This document shows positions 45,226 through 54,007 of a stretch of DNA of 64,000 nucleotides, one piece after another. The notes under the pieces are model-generated. The model did no database searches. It saw only the letters and a list, made by a program, of their open reading frames with translations, and was not told where the DNA came from. Made by a program: the position numbers and the translations under genes. This DNA comes from Nonomuraea guangzhouensis (GTDB taxonomy: Bacteria > Actinomycetota > Actinomycetes > Streptosporangiales > Streptosporangiaceae), in the NCBI RefSeq assembly GCF_019396345.1, contig NZ_JAHKRM010000014.1, positions 186,001 through 250,000 of the forward strand, written 5' to 3'. Position 1 is the first letter of the stretch, and each line of letters begins with the position of its first letter.

Positions 45226-47217
45226 TCATGTGGTGGCCTGGGGATGGAGTTCATAGGCGAGGGCGGCCGGGCGGCCCCGCCCGCTGGGAGTGGCGGTGGG
45301 AAGACGACGAATCCAGCCGTGGGTTTCCAGCACGCGCAGGCCGGGTTCGAGGTCGGCCATGGTTTTGAAGCGGCGCAACTTGGTCAGAACCTCGCGGCCT
45401 GTGAAGCGGCTGGTGGCGGTGCGACTGGCCCAGTCCAGCAGGGCGCGAGCGTCGGCGATGGCGGGGTCGGCGCCGATGGCGTCGTAGGCGGCTTGGGCGT
45501 GGTGGGTGAAGTAGTCGCCGATTTGGCAGGCGGCGGCGAAGGTGTCGGCGGTGATGGGTCGGCACCAGCCGTCTTTGAGGTGGGCGGCCAGGTGCAGTAG
45601 GGCGGCGATGCGTACGGTGGCGCCGACGAGTTTGGCGCCCCAGTCGGTCATGTGGTGCAGGTCGCCGCCGGGCAGGAAGCGGGGCTCGGTCTGGGCCAGC
45701 AGCCGGGTGATCGTTTCTTGGGCGTCGGGGGTGAAAGTAAGGGTGTGCCGGGGCCGCTCTTGGTCGGCGGTGCCGTGGTCAAAATCATGGGGGGAGAGCA
45801 GCAGCGTGGTCATGTGGGCGGTGTATGCCTGCTGCACGGGGGTGGGGATCGGGGCAGGGTTCGCCTTGCGGCGGCCGAGGAGGGAGTCCGGCAGCGCGTA
45901 CAGGATGCGTCCGAGCAGGCCTTGTTCGCGGAATTCGGGGGTGTTGCCCAACCGGGCCAAGACGCCGGGCTGGACGCACACGCGGAGGGTGAGGGTGGCT
46001 GCCTCAATGCGCTCGCTGGCCCGGCCGATGCGATCGATGCGCATTTCCTCACCCGCGTGACCCGACAGGAACGCCTGCAGGTCTGGGGTTTTGGAGTAGC
46101 GGCCGGCCAGGACGGAGAAGATCTTGCCCTCCGGCCCCAGAACGGCAAAGCGACCTCCCTGTTGGGCCAGGCGGGAGGCGAGTTTCTCCACCGAGGTGTC
46201 GACAGTGAACAGCGTCGGCTCGGATGGCACGGTGATCTTTTCTAGGGCGAGGGCGGCGGCGGAGGCTTTGGCCAGCGCGTCGGCGTTCTGTAGCGGGTCT
46301 GCTGCGGCGGCGGCCGTAGCCGTCTTCTCTGCCTCCGCCTCGGCGATTCGGCGTGCCAGCTGAGCTTCGACAATGGTCGGCTGGACCCGTTCGACCAACT
46401 GGGATTCGGCGGTGCGGATGGGGGCGGTCATCTGCGCGAACACTTCCGACTTGCGGCTGCCAGGCGGCAGCACGATGACGGTGAACACATTGGTGGGTTC
46501 AATCCAGGCGGGGGCTTGTACCCAGATGTGTCCGGCGGCGGCCACCGAAAGCGTCGCGAGTGCCAGGCAGCCGGATAGGTCGGGCGGGGTCTGGGTGACT
46601 TCGGCCAGTGCGGCGCAGTAGTCGCCCAGCCAGCCGGGGAGCGCCCACAGCGGGAAAGCGGCCAGTTCGCCAGTGGCGGATAGCGGCGTGGGCTCGGGCC
46701 AGCCGCGCACATCCGGGGTGGTGATCCCGGCGCAAGTGGCGGTGACCCGAGTGCGCAGATCCTCGGTGTCGTCCAGGTCGGGGGCATGCTGTCCGAGCTG
46801 AATGAGACGGGTGCCGGTCTCGATCACACGGCGGGCGTAGGCCATCTCGCGCAGTCCGCGGGCGTGGTAGCTGGCGTTGGCCGTGGTAATCACGGCGGCG
46901 GTCAGTGTGTGCAGGTATGCGCCGCCGCCCACGGCACCGATATTTTTGCCGAGGGCGCCGGAGACGGCAATGGGATCGCATGGGGCGGCCCGGTCGGCCA
47001 GTCCGATGATGGTCCGCCAGATCCGAGCATGCGCGGGCCGGTAGAAGACGCTCTCGTCCACCAACGGTCGCAACTCAGCCAGCATGTGCGGGGCGAGCAT
47101 GACGGATCCGAGCACGGCCTGTTCGGCTTCGATGTCGTGCGGCGGCTCCTGGGTGAAGTCAAGATCTGCGTGGAGGTCGGGGACGATGCGTAGTGGTGGC
47201 TGTGACGTGCTGCTCAC
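45226..47217 (-). CDS. element replication protein (DnaB_N plus DUF3987)
   Basis: A 663-residue protein. Residues about 25-120 are the N-terminal domain of replicative helicase DnaB (HDIEAEQAVLGSVMLAPHML and YRPAHARIWRTIIGLADRAA). The rest matches DUF3987, a primase/helicase-like domain with a diverged P-loop (VIVLPPGSRKSEVFA), long helices and a C-terminal winged-helix-like end (RFTGREVLTKLRRFKTMAD). Its usual role is replication of the excised element. The GTG start is chosen because GAAGGGG precedes it and the DnaB domain begins just after. The longer open frame upstream is non-coding. Confidence 0.8.
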   Translation of the reverse strand: MSSTSQPPLRIVPDLHADLDFTQEPPHDIEAEQAVLGSVMLAPHMLAELRPLVDESVFYRPAHARIWRTIIGLADRAAPCDPIAVSGALGKNIGAVGGGAYLHTLTAAVITTANASYHARGLREMAYARRVIETGTRLIQLGQHAPDLDDTEDLRTRVTATCAGITTPDVRGWPEPTPLSATGELAAFPLWALPGWLGDYCAALAEVTQTPPDLSGCLALATLSVAAAGHIWVQAPAWIEPTNVFTVIVLPPGSRKSEVFAQMTAPIRTAESQLVERVQPTIVEAQLARRIAEAEAEKTATAAAAADPLQNADALAKASAAALALEKITVPSEPTLFTVDTSVEKLASRLAQQGGRFAVLGPEGKIFSVLAGRYSKTPDLQAFLSGHAGEEMRIDRIGRASERIEAATLTLRVCVQPGVLARLGNTPEFREQGLLGRILYALPDSLLGRRKANPAPIPTPVQQAYTAHMTTLLLSPHDFDHGTADQERPRHTLTFTPDAQETITRLLAQTEPRFLPGGDLHHMTDWGAKLVGATVRIAALLHLAAHLKDGWCRPITADTFAAACQIGDYFTHHAQAAYDAIGADPAIADARALLDWASRTATSRFTGREVLTKLRRFKTMADLEPGLRVLETHGWIRRLPTATPSGRGRPAALAYELHPQATT

Positions 47218-47334
47218 GCCGGTGTTCCCCTTCTGACCAGGCAGCCGCCCTTGGCGGCCGGGTGGTGCTTGTTGTTGGTGGTGGGACGGAACCCTCGGTC
47301 TACGAAGGGATAAGGCCGCATCCCATGCGGTGGT

Positions 47335-47348
47335 CTGGGGCGCCCCAG
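47335..47348. promoter_or_regulatory. 14-base perfect palindrome between the rep and xis genes
   Basis: CTGGGGCGCCCCAG is its own reverse complement. It lies upstream of the replication gene and downstream of the excisionase gene. A second short palindrome, CCGCAT-CCC-ATGCGG, lies 7 bases to its left (47314-47328). They may be operator or binding sites for an element regulator, but GC-rich palindromes of this size can occur by chance in such DNA. Confidence 0.35.
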
Positions 47349-47453
47349 CTCTGGATTGCGGCGCTGATAGCGGCAGCGCCGATTGGATGCGGCCCCGGGT
47401 ACTGGCGAGTGCTGGATCAGTGAGCAGGCCTGCTGGCGCCGAGGGGGCGTGCG

Positions 47454-47708
47454 TCAGGATGCGATGTCGATCACTTGGGCGGGGGTTGTGGGGGCGAGTG
47501 CAGGGTCGTCGATCCCGAGGGAGCGGAGGATGGCGGCTCGGCCGACGCGGTAGGTGCTGCCGATGCGGAGTACGCGGCAGGGGAACGTGCCGTTGCGGGC
47601 CAGTTCGTGAGCTTTGGTTCTGCCGATGCCGAAGGCTTTTCCCGCTGTTGGCAGATCGACCGTGGCGGGGAGGTCGAGTAACTCCTCGATGGTCAGGGCT
47701 TGGGTCAT
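47454..47708 (-). CDS. excisionase-like DNA-binding protein (Xis)
   Basis: An 84-residue protein with a MerR-like winged helix-turn-helix: DLPTAGKAFGIGRTKAHELA then FPCRVLRIGSTYRVGRAAIL. This is the layout of Xis proteins of AICEs, which direct the integrase toward excision. It is divergent from the regulator and integrase. The ATG at 47708 has GGAA seven bases upstream. An ATG four codons earlier sits too close to its own ribosome site. Confidence 0.75.
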   Translation of the reverse strand: MTQALTIEELLDLPATVDLPTAGKAFGIGRTKAHELARNGTFPCRVLRIGSTYRVGRAAILRSLGIDDPALAPTTPAQVIDIAS

Positions 47709-47827
47709 TGCGCATTCCATTTCCTAGGGGAGGGGCTCGTCTGCCGTGCCGGACTGTGCCGAATCGTGTCAGGCGATGCCATCCAGTTAGGATCTCCTCC
47801 TGATGCTGATCAGCGTGACATAGATTC

Positions 47828-47866
47828 GGATGGACGTGCAACCCCAGTGCGGGTAACGTCCGATCC
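47828..47866. promoter_or_regulatory. imperfect inverted repeat, candidate operator
   Basis: GGATGGACGT (47828-47837) faces ACGTCCGATCC (47856-47866) across 18 bases, just upstream of the XRE gene and in the promoter gap shared with the excisionase gene. The core GGACGT...ACGTCC-like match is good. A self-regulated XRE protein could use it. Confidence 0.4.
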
Positions 47867-47892
47867 TGTCTGGATGAGAGCTGGGGGCGTCA

Positions 47893-48942
47893 ATGGGTGC
47901 TGAAATGTCCGACAAAAGGGGCGCGGGCGAGAGGGTCGATCCAGGCGATGACCGCGATCCGCGCAGGCTGAGCGAGGAGAACATCGCCCTGAGACTCGCC
48001 TGGGAGATGCGCCGGCGCGGCTGGTCTCAGGACCGAATGGCGCAGGAGTTGACGAACGCCGGCTGCCCGACACATCAGTCAGCGATCTCGAAGATCGTTA
48101 ATTCCAAGCCGGACGGAAGCCGCCGGGCGATCAGTGTCGATGAGGCGATCGCCATGGCCCAGGTGTTCGGGATTCCTCTCGAGGAACTTCCGCTGCCCTC
48201 AGAGGGAGCCGAAGGGCGCGACCTGCACGACCTGAGCCGGACCGTCACCCAGGAAGGACGTGATGCCCGAGAGCAGTACGCGCGGTTCATCCTCGCCTGG
48301 GCGCGTTTGCGCCACCGCCTCAGCCAGCAAGAGAACCAGGCGGCCTACAAGGAGTTCTTGAGTACGAGGAGGGTCGCCGCGGACAGAACGAGCGAGGCGA
48401 TCGAGACATGGCTCGCCGCGGACTCATGGCGGGACGCGGCGGTCACGTACGACGTGCTTGAACGAACCCTGCAGACGATGGGCAACGGCCGGGACCTGAC
48501 CCCGCCAACGCAAGACCGCCGCTGGCGCCACAGCATCGTGGCCGACCTCCTACGCCTGCGCGACCTGTTCGGCAGGACAATCCCCGGCAGCCAGGTGCGG
48601 GCGGTGCCGGAGCTGGTCCAGGACTCTGCGGAGGTCCTGGTCCGTGCCGGGATGCTCGATGCGGCCATCCTGATCATCGACTCCTACGAACGAGGCGAGG
48701 CGCACTCCACTGACGACGTCGTAGCTGAGATCGACACCCGACTCCAGCAGATCATCGACCGCAAGCCCCAGGACCGATTGGACTACCTCGAAAGCCTGGC
48801 AGCCCGGATCGGACTGCGCTGGAAGGGCGGCGAAACCAAACAAGAGCAGGAAGAACTGGCGGCTCAGCTGGGAGCGACCTCCGAGGACTACGTCGACGCC
48901 AAGAAGGTCGGCGGTATCTACCGCGACACAAGACTGAGGTGA
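47893..48942 (+). CDS. XRE-family regulator of the integrative element
   Basis: A 349-residue protein. A helix-turn-helix lies at residues about 25-80 (MRRRGWSQDRMAQELTNAGC, then SAISKIVNSKPDG). A long helical C-terminal part follows (RLRHRLSQQENQAAYKEFL, ERTLQTMGNG). It is immediately upstream of the integrase gene and read in the same direction, which is the usual place of an element repressor or activator. No classic KorSA (GntR) domain is seen. The start is the ATG that begins MGAEMSDK; a second ATG four codons on is possible. Confidence 0.78.
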   Translation: MGAEMSDKRGAGERVDPGDDRDPRRLSEENIALRLAWEMRRRGWSQDRMAQELTNAGCPTHQSAISKIVNSKPDGSRRAISVDEAIAMAQVFGIPLEELPLPSEGAEGRDLHDLSRTVTQEGRDAREQYARFILAWARLRHRLSQQENQAAYKEFLSTRRVAADRTSEAIETWLAADSWRDAAVTYDVLERTLQTMGNGRDLTPPTQDRRWRHSIVADLLRLRDLFGRTIPGSQVRAVPELVQDSAEVLVRAGMLDAAILIIDSYERGEAHSTDDVVAEIDTRLQQIIDRKPQDRLDYLESLAARIGLRWKGGETKQEQEELAAQLGATSEDYVDAKKVGGIYRDTRLR

Positions 48943-48949
48943 GTTGCAG

Positions 48950-50644
48950 ATGACCGGCAACGGATTCAAACGATGCAAGTGTCGCCAGGACGGCCGCGAG
49001 CTGGGCGCGAAGTGCTCCAGGCTGCGCCGTAAGGACGGCTCATGGAACCCTAACCATGGCCGCTGGTACGGCAAGGAAGAGGTGCCCGCAGGGCCTGACG
49101 GAAAGCGCGTGTATCTCCGCCTGGGCGGTTTCAACACCGAGGCGAACCTGACCGCCTTCTACGAGAAGGCGGGCCGTCTCCTCGACATCCCCGAGGCCGG
49201 GCCGGACGGGCACCAGGCGAGGATGGAAATCCTCGACATGATCAAAGCGGCCCACAAGAAGGAGGCGCCGCTGCCGGACTACGACGAACTGCGCCGCAAG
49301 TACAACGGCGGCCAGCGGCTCAGCTCCATGCTGTTCGGCGACTTCTTCGAGAGCTGCATGGCGGAGCACGAGCGGAGCGGCGACATTCGTAAGACCACGC
49401 TCAGGAGCTACCGGTCCCACTACAAGGAGCACCTGAAAGAGGTGCTCGCCCATGTCCGCATGGACAGGTTGTGGGTGTCGGTCCTGCAGAAGGTGTTCAC
49501 CCGCATCGACGAAAAGAACAAGGAGATCCTGGAGTCGCGCGCGTCGGAAGACCCAGCGGTGCGTGCCTGGGTTCGAGGCAAGAGGGTCACCGGACCAGCG
49601 ACGAAGCAGCGGATCCGAGCCACGCTGAGCACGGTGCTGAGCGACGCCGTACGACAAGAGATCATCAGCGTCAACAACGCCGGTGCCATCAAGCTGGACA
49701 AGGTGAAGCGGCCCAAGGCTCTGGTGTGGACCAAACAGAGGTTGGAGGCGTTCAACGCCAAGTTCGCCGAGCGTCTGGAGACCGTGCGGGCGGAAAAGGG
49801 CGGCAAGAAGATCAGCGCCGTGCGGGTATGGGAGACCCTCGAACTGCGACCATCACCCGTGATGGTCTGGACGCCGGTCCAACTTGGCGCATTCCTCGAC
49901 GTCGCCGCTCAACATCGGCTGTACGCACTTTTCCACCTCATCGCGTTCCGCGGCTTGCGCCGTGGCGAAGGGTGCGGCGTCCGATGGGTGGACCTCGACG
50001 AGGAGGAGCGAACGCTGGCCATGGAGAAGCAGCTCTTCCAGGACGGATGGGAGTTCGAGGAGGGCGATCTCAAGACGGAGGCGAGCGACGGAGTGATCGC
50101 CCTCGACATTGGGACTGTGGCCGTGCTGAAGGAGCACCGGGCACGCCAGAACGCCGAGGGGCAGGAGTGGGGCGAGTCGTGGACCAACACCGGCCGGATC
50201 TTCACACGCGAGGATGGCACCGAGTTGCATCCGGCTTGGGTCAGCGAGCTGTTCTCGCAACTTGCCTATCAGGCGGGCCTGCCGCCGATCCGGCTGCACG
50301 ACCTACGGCACTGTGCGGCCACGCTCGCCTACGCCGCCGGAGCCGACACGAAGATGGTGTCTTCGATGTTGCGCCACAGCTCGACCAATTTGACTGAGAA
50401 CACCTACACGACGGTGCTACCGGAGCTGGCGCACGAGGCGGCTGAGGCGAGCGCGGCCATCGTCCCGCGAGCGGTCTCCCAAACTGGCGGTCTCCCCTCG
50501 GTCTCCCAAGAGGGTTCTAGCGACCCTACGGATTCCGGCGGAGTGGTAAAACGCCTGGTCATAAGGGTGAAGAATGGTAGGGCGCCCGGGGCTCGAACCC
50601 GGAACCTACGGATTAAAAGTCCGCAGCTCTGCCAATTGAGCTAA
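48950..50644 (+). CDS. int: tyrosine site-specific integrase
   Basis: A 564-residue recombinase. The N-terminal arm-type region is followed by a core-binding domain (YRSHYKEHLKEVLAHVRMDR). The catalytic domain has Arg in FRGLRRGEGCGVRW near 335, HDLRHCAATLAYAAG near 450 (His-x-x-Arg) and the nucleophile Tyr in LTENTYTTVLPEL near 485. All active-site residues are present. GAGGTG precedes the ATG. The last 22 codons (NGRAPGARTRNLRIKSPQL...) are the tRNA-Lys gene read backwards, so the coding end and the attachment site overlap. Confidence 0.92.
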   Translation: MTGNGFKRCKCRQDGRELGAKCSRLRRKDGSWNPNHGRWYGKEEVPAGPDGKRVYLRLGGFNTEANLTAFYEKAGRLLDIPEAGPDGHQARMEILDMIKAAHKKEAPLPDYDELRRKYNGGQRLSSMLFGDFFESCMAEHERSGDIRKTTLRSYRSHYKEHLKEVLAHVRMDRLWVSVLQKVFTRIDEKNKEILESRASEDPAVRAWVRGKRVTGPATKQRIRATLSTVLSDAVRQEIISVNNAGAIKLDKVKRPKALVWTKQRLEAFNAKFAERLETVRAEKGGKKISAVRVWETLELRPSPVMVWTPVQLGAFLDVAAQHRLYALFHLIAFRGLRRGEGCGVRWVDLDEEERTLAMEKQLFQDGWEFEEGDLKTEASDGVIALDIGTVAVLKEHRARQNAEGQEWGESWTNTGRIFTREDGTELHPAWVSELFSQLAYQAGLPPIRLHDLRHCAATLAYAAGADTKMVSSMLRHSSTNLTENTYTTVLPELAHEAAEASAAIVPRAVSQTGGLPSVSQEGSSDPTDSGGVVKRLVIRVKNGRAPGARTRNLRIKSPQLCQLS

Positions 50645-50650
50645 CGCCCC
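50578..50650 (-). tRNA. tRNA-Lys (TTT), element attachment site
   Basis: A complete cloverleaf on the minus strand with anticodon TTT in GCGGACTTTTAATCCGT, D arm GCTC...GAGC and T arm CCGGG-TTCGAGC-CCCGG. The first pair of the acceptor stem is G-T (G1, T72), a weak pairing that may reflect an altered 3' end brought in by the element. CCA follows in the DNA. The integrase gene ends 7 bases before the far (5') side, so this is the attachment site at the right end. Confidence 0.9.
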
Positions 50651-50706
50651 CAGCAACAGCAAGGGTACAGAGATTACCGCCCCCCACGCGACGCCCTTTC
50701 GCCCCC

Positions 50707-51861
50707 TCACCGGTAAGCCGCGAGCCCTGTCAGCGCCTCGCCCAGCACCAGTGTGTGGATCTCCTGGGTGCCTTCGTAGGTGAGCACGCTCTCCAGGTTG
50801 TTCATATGCCTGATCACAGGGTACTCCAGCGTGATCCCGTTCCCGCCCAAGATCGTCCGAGCTTGGCGGGCGATGTCCAGCGCTGCCCGTACGTTGGCCA
50901 GTTTGCCGAAGCTGATCTGCCGGGGCTCCAGCTTTCCCGCCTCCTTCAGGGCGCCCAGATGCAGGGCCGTCAGGCCCGCCTGGGCCGTCCCGACGTACAT
51001 CCACGCGAGTTTCTCCTGCGTCAGCTGGAAGGCCCCGATCGGCTTGTCGAACTGGACGCGGGTCTTCGCGTACGAGACCGCCGCCTCCAGGCAGGCGCGG
51101 GCCGCGCCCACGACGCCCCAGATGATGCCGAAGCGGGCTTCTGAGAGGCAGGAGAGCGGGCCTTTGAGGCCGGACACTCCGGGAAGTACCGCGAAGGCCG
51201 GAAGGCGTACGTCGTCGAAGTACAGGGACGAGGTGACGGAGGCCCTAAGGGACAGCTTCTTGTGGATCTCAGGGGCGGAGAAGCCGGGCGTATCGGTCGG
51301 TACGACGAAGCCGCGGATGCCCTCGTCGGTCTGGGCCCATACGACGGCCACGTCGGCGATCGAGCCGTTGGTGATCCACATCTTGGAGCCGTTGAGGATC
51401 CAGTCGGAGCCGTCCCGCTTGGCGTACGTGCGCATGTTGGCGGGGTCGGAGCCGTGGTCGGGCTCGGTCAGGCCGAAACAGCCGATCGCCTCACCGGCGG
51501 CCATCGCGGGCAGCCATTGCTCTTTCTGCTCGGAGGACCCATAACGCCAGATGGGGAACATCGCCAGCGATCCCTGAACCGAGACGAAGGACCGCAGACC
51601 CGAGTCCCCGGCTTCGAGCTCGCGGCAGGCCACGCCGTACGAGATGGCGTCCGTGCCGGCGCAGCCGTAGCCCTCCAGGTGCATGCCGAGCAGACCGAGC
51701 GAGCCGAGTGCGGGCGCGAGCTCGCGGGCGGGGAAGGTGCCCTCTTCGAACCAGTCGCCGACGTACGGCAGGACGTGGTCGGCGACGAAGGACTTGACCG
51801 TGTCGCGGATCAGCCGCTGGTCGCCGTCGAGCCGGTCGTCCAGGCGCAGCAGATCATCCAT
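50707..51861 (-). CDS. acyl-CoA dehydrogenase, glutaryl-CoA dehydrogenase-like
   Basis: A 384-residue FAD enzyme with the family signatures GCFGLTEPDHGSDPANMRT, KMWITNGSIADVAVV and the catalytic Glu in LTYEGTQEIHTLVLG. The length and the segment YGCAGTDAISYGVACRELE resemble glutaryl-CoA dehydrogenase (lysine/tryptophan breakdown), but other short-chain dehydrogenases are possible. AAGGA precedes the ATG. It is the first chromosomal gene to the right of the integrated element. Confidence 0.88.
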   Translation of the reverse strand: MDDLLRLDDRLDGDQRLIRDTVKSFVADHVLPYVGDWFEEGTFPARELAPALGSLGLLGMHLEGYGCAGTDAISYGVACRELEAGDSGLRSFVSVQGSLAMFPIWRYGSSEQKEQWLPAMAAGEAIGCFGLTEPDHGSDPANMRTYAKRDGSDWILNGSKMWITNGSIADVAVVWAQTDEGIRGFVVPTDTPGFSAPEIHKKLSLRASVTSSLYFDDVRLPAFAVLPGVSGLKGPLSCLSEARFGIIWGVVGAARACLEAAVSYAKTRVQFDKPIGAFQLTQEKLAWMYVGTAQAGLTALHLGALKEAGKLEPRQISFGKLANVRAALDIARQARTILGGNGITLEYPVIRHMNNLESVLTYEGTQEIHTLVLGEALTGLAAYR

Positions 51862-51951
51862 CGATCGTCCTTCCGTATGTAAGGGCCTACCAGGGTTCTA
51901 CCAGGGGGAATCCTGATGTGCGAACGCCGGGCCGAAGGGCAGTCTTGAGGC

Positions 51952-52248
51952 ATGAGCGAATACAACGTCAAGAAGCTTCGTCGGACCAACAACGGCCGGA
52001 TCATCGCCGGTGTCTGCTCGGGCATCGGGGAGTACGTCGGCATCGACGCCAACCTGATCAGAATCGGCCTGGCGATCGTCACGCTGTTCGGTGGGCTCGG
52101 GGTCGCCGTGTACGCGGTCGGCTGGCTGCTCATGCCGGAAGAGGGCCGGGACAGCTCGATCGTCCAGGACCTGCTCGACAAGCAGCAGGCCAAGTCCACC
52201 TGGCAGGACCACACCGACTACAGCGGCGAGCAGAAGCCGCAGCAGTGA
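51952..52248 (+). CDS. PspC domain protein
   Basis: A 98-residue membrane protein with the PspC pattern: KLRRTNNGRIIAGVCSGIGE, then GIDANLIRIGLAIVTLFGG, VAVYAVGWLLMPEEG. The two hydrophobic segments form one hairpin. PspC proteins sense membrane stress. The stop directly abuts the stop of the convergent MFS gene. Confidence 0.9.
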   Translation: MSEYNVKKLRRTNNGRIIAGVCSGIGEYVGIDANLIRIGLAIVTLFGGLGVAVYAVGWLLMPEEGRDSSIVQDLLDKQQAKSTWQDHTDYSGEQKPQQ

Positions 52249-53523
52249 TCAGGCGCGGGCGGGGGTCTCGACGCGGGACTCGGACCAGAGGATGGCGAGC
52301 ACGGCCGCGGCCGTCACACCGATGACGCCGGCCAGCGCGACCACCGGCTCTGGACCGAGTCTCTCCGCCGCGAACCCGCCGATCAAGATCCCGATCCCCT
52401 GTACGGCCATGAGCCCCGACTGCACCAGGCCGAACGCCTGACCACGTTGATCCGCCGGTACGCACTGGACGAAAGCGGCATTCGCCGCGAGCTGGTACGC
52501 CCCGCCAACCCCCGACAGGAACCACGCGGCCAGCACCACGGCCAACGGCGGCCGCAGCGCGGTCACGACCAGCGGCAGACAGCTCAACATGGCCATCCAC
52601 CCCATCATGCGCAGGCGCCGCGGCGGCGTGACGAACCTGCTGAAAAAGAACGCCCCCACCGCGGTCCCCGTCGGCATCGCCGCCATCAGCAGCCCGGTGA
52701 CCACCGGGAGCGACAGGGTGCCGGTGCTGAGCTTCGCCGCATAGGGGACGGCTATGCCTTCCGGCAGGATGTAGAAGCCGCAGAGCCACGCGAACAGCAC
52801 AAGGGTGCGGAGTTTTCGATCGCCGAAGACCAGGCGGGCTCCCGCTCTGGTCATGGCCCACATCGACCCCCTTGCGCCCTCGCGGGCGGCGGCGGGACGT
52901 GGTCGTACGCGGATGACCAGGATCAACGCGGAGCCCAGGAACGTGATCGCGTCGAGCGCGAGCGCGCGGTAGGGGCCTATCGTGGCGATCATCGCACCGC
53001 CGGCCGCGAAACCGAGCATCTGGATGCCCTGGTTCGTCATGTTCTGCAAGGCGGAGCCGACGACGTACCGATCACCTTCGAGCACCTCGGGCAGCAGTGC
53101 CGCGCGCGCGGCCGAGAACGGCGCGCTGAGCAGCACCACGAGGAACACCAGCCCGCACAGCAAGGGGAACGGCACCCCCGGGAGCGCCATCACGCCCACC
53201 AGGGCCGCGCGGAGCAGGTCGCACGTCATCATGACGCCCCTGCGCGCGAACCGGTCGGCCAGGCTTGCCAGCAGCGGGCCGCCGAGGATCGTCGGCAGGT
53301 AGGTCAGCGCGTAGACGGCTGCGGTGGCCAGCGGTGATCGTGTGCGGTCATAGACAAGGACGGCCAGCGCCACCTGGGCGAGCTGGTCACCGAGCAGGGA
53401 GAGGCCCTGGGCGTACCAGAGCGCGCGAAACTCCCTGATGGCGATGACCTCGCCGTATGTGGCTTGGCGTTGGAGGGCGCGGCGATGCCGTCCCAGCAGC
53501 CGTCGCGTCCGCATGGCCCCCAT
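52249..53523 (-). CDS. MFS transporter
   Basis: A 424-residue 12-helix transporter with the usual cytoplasmic loop motif (ADRFARRGVMMTCDLLRA) and helices such as LCGLVFLVVLLSAPFSAARA and AVVLAAWFLSGVGGAYQLAA. The type resembles the small-molecule exporters related to tetracycline/macrolide efflux. The substrate is unknown. The ATG 53523 is followed by a second ATG three codons on; both lie before the first helix. Confidence 0.85.
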   Translation of the reverse strand: MGAMRTRRLLGRHRRALQRQATYGEVIAIREFRALWYAQGLSLLGDQLAQVALAVLVYDRTRSPLATAAVYALTYLPTILGGPLLASLADRFARRGVMMTCDLLRAALVGVMALPGVPFPLLCGLVFLVVLLSAPFSAARAALLPEVLEGDRYVVGSALQNMTNQGIQMLGFAAGGAMIATIGPYRALALDAITFLGSALILVIRVRPRPAAAREGARGSMWAMTRAGARLVFGDRKLRTLVLFAWLCGFYILPEGIAVPYAAKLSTGTLSLPVVTGLLMAAMPTGTAVGAFFFSRFVTPPRRLRMMGWMAMLSCLPLVVTALRPPLAVVLAAWFLSGVGGAYQLAANAAFVQCVPADQRGQAFGLVQSGLMAVQGIGILIGGFAAERLGPEPVVALAGVIGVTAAAVLAILWSESRVETPARA

Positions 53524-53623
53524 TGGACTCCGCTGTGCCTGACTCAGAGTGCTCGCTATGTCACCTAAGGTGCCCGATCATTTGACGGCCCGCAACCCAA
53601 AGAAGCCAACCCATTGCGAACGG

Positions 53624-53974
53624 TTACCAGCCTAGTTCATGGAGCCGGGCGTCATCGATGCCGAAGTGATGCCCGACCTCGTGGACGACCGTTATGCGTA
53701 CTTCGTCCACCACGTCGTCCTCTGTATCGCAAATCTGGCATATCGGGTTCCGGTAGATCTCAATACGGTCGGGCAGGACTGCGGAGTACCAATCGCCGCG
53801 CTCTGTGAGGGGGATTCCGGTGTACAGGCCCAGCAGGTTGGGTTCGGGCGGATCGTCGACGACCGTGACGACGACATTGCTCATCACCCGGGTCAGACCT
53901 GGGGGAATCGTGTCCAGCGCCTCGGCTACGAGCTCCTCGAACTTCTCCCGCGAAACCTCGATCACCCTTGCCAT
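53624..53974 (-). CDS. minimal zinc metallopeptidase family protein
   Basis: A 116-residue protein with the zincin motif VVHEVGHHFGIDDARLHELG at the C terminus and the family blocks FEELVAEALDTIPPG and LLGLYTGIPLTERG. This matches the minimal metallopeptidase family (DUF1025). The substrate is unknown. It is divergent from the phosphoesterase gene with only 33 bases between starts. The longer open frame upstream is antisense to that gene and not coding. Confidence 0.9.
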   Translation of the reverse strand: MARVIEVSREKFEELVAEALDTIPPGLTRVMSNVVVTVVDDPPEPNLLGLYTGIPLTERGDWYSAVLPDRIEIYRNPICQICDTEDDVVDEVRITVVHEVGHHFGIDDARLHELGW

Positions 53975-54007
53975 TCTGCCCCGCTGGTCGGGTAAGCAAG
54001 AAACTGT

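Larger units (their letters stand above)
41321..50650. mobile_element. AICE-type integrative and conjugative element (core) in tRNA-Lys
   Basis: The set int, xis, DnaB_N-DUF3987 replication gene, Spd-like proteins and a single FtsK/TraB translocase is the hallmark of actinomycete integrative and conjugative elements, which move double-stranded DNA with one translocase. The right end is in tRNA-Lys at 50578-50650. The left end is not found: no copy of the tRNA 3' part is visible between 1 and 41 kb. The start coordinate given is only the left limit of recognisable transfer functions. The defence genes at 37-41 kb may be cargo. Confidence 0.75.

Noticed and set aside
44828..45229. Gene between the Spd-like and rep genes
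   Set aside because: No ribosome site, odd composition, and it would overlap the inverted repeat.
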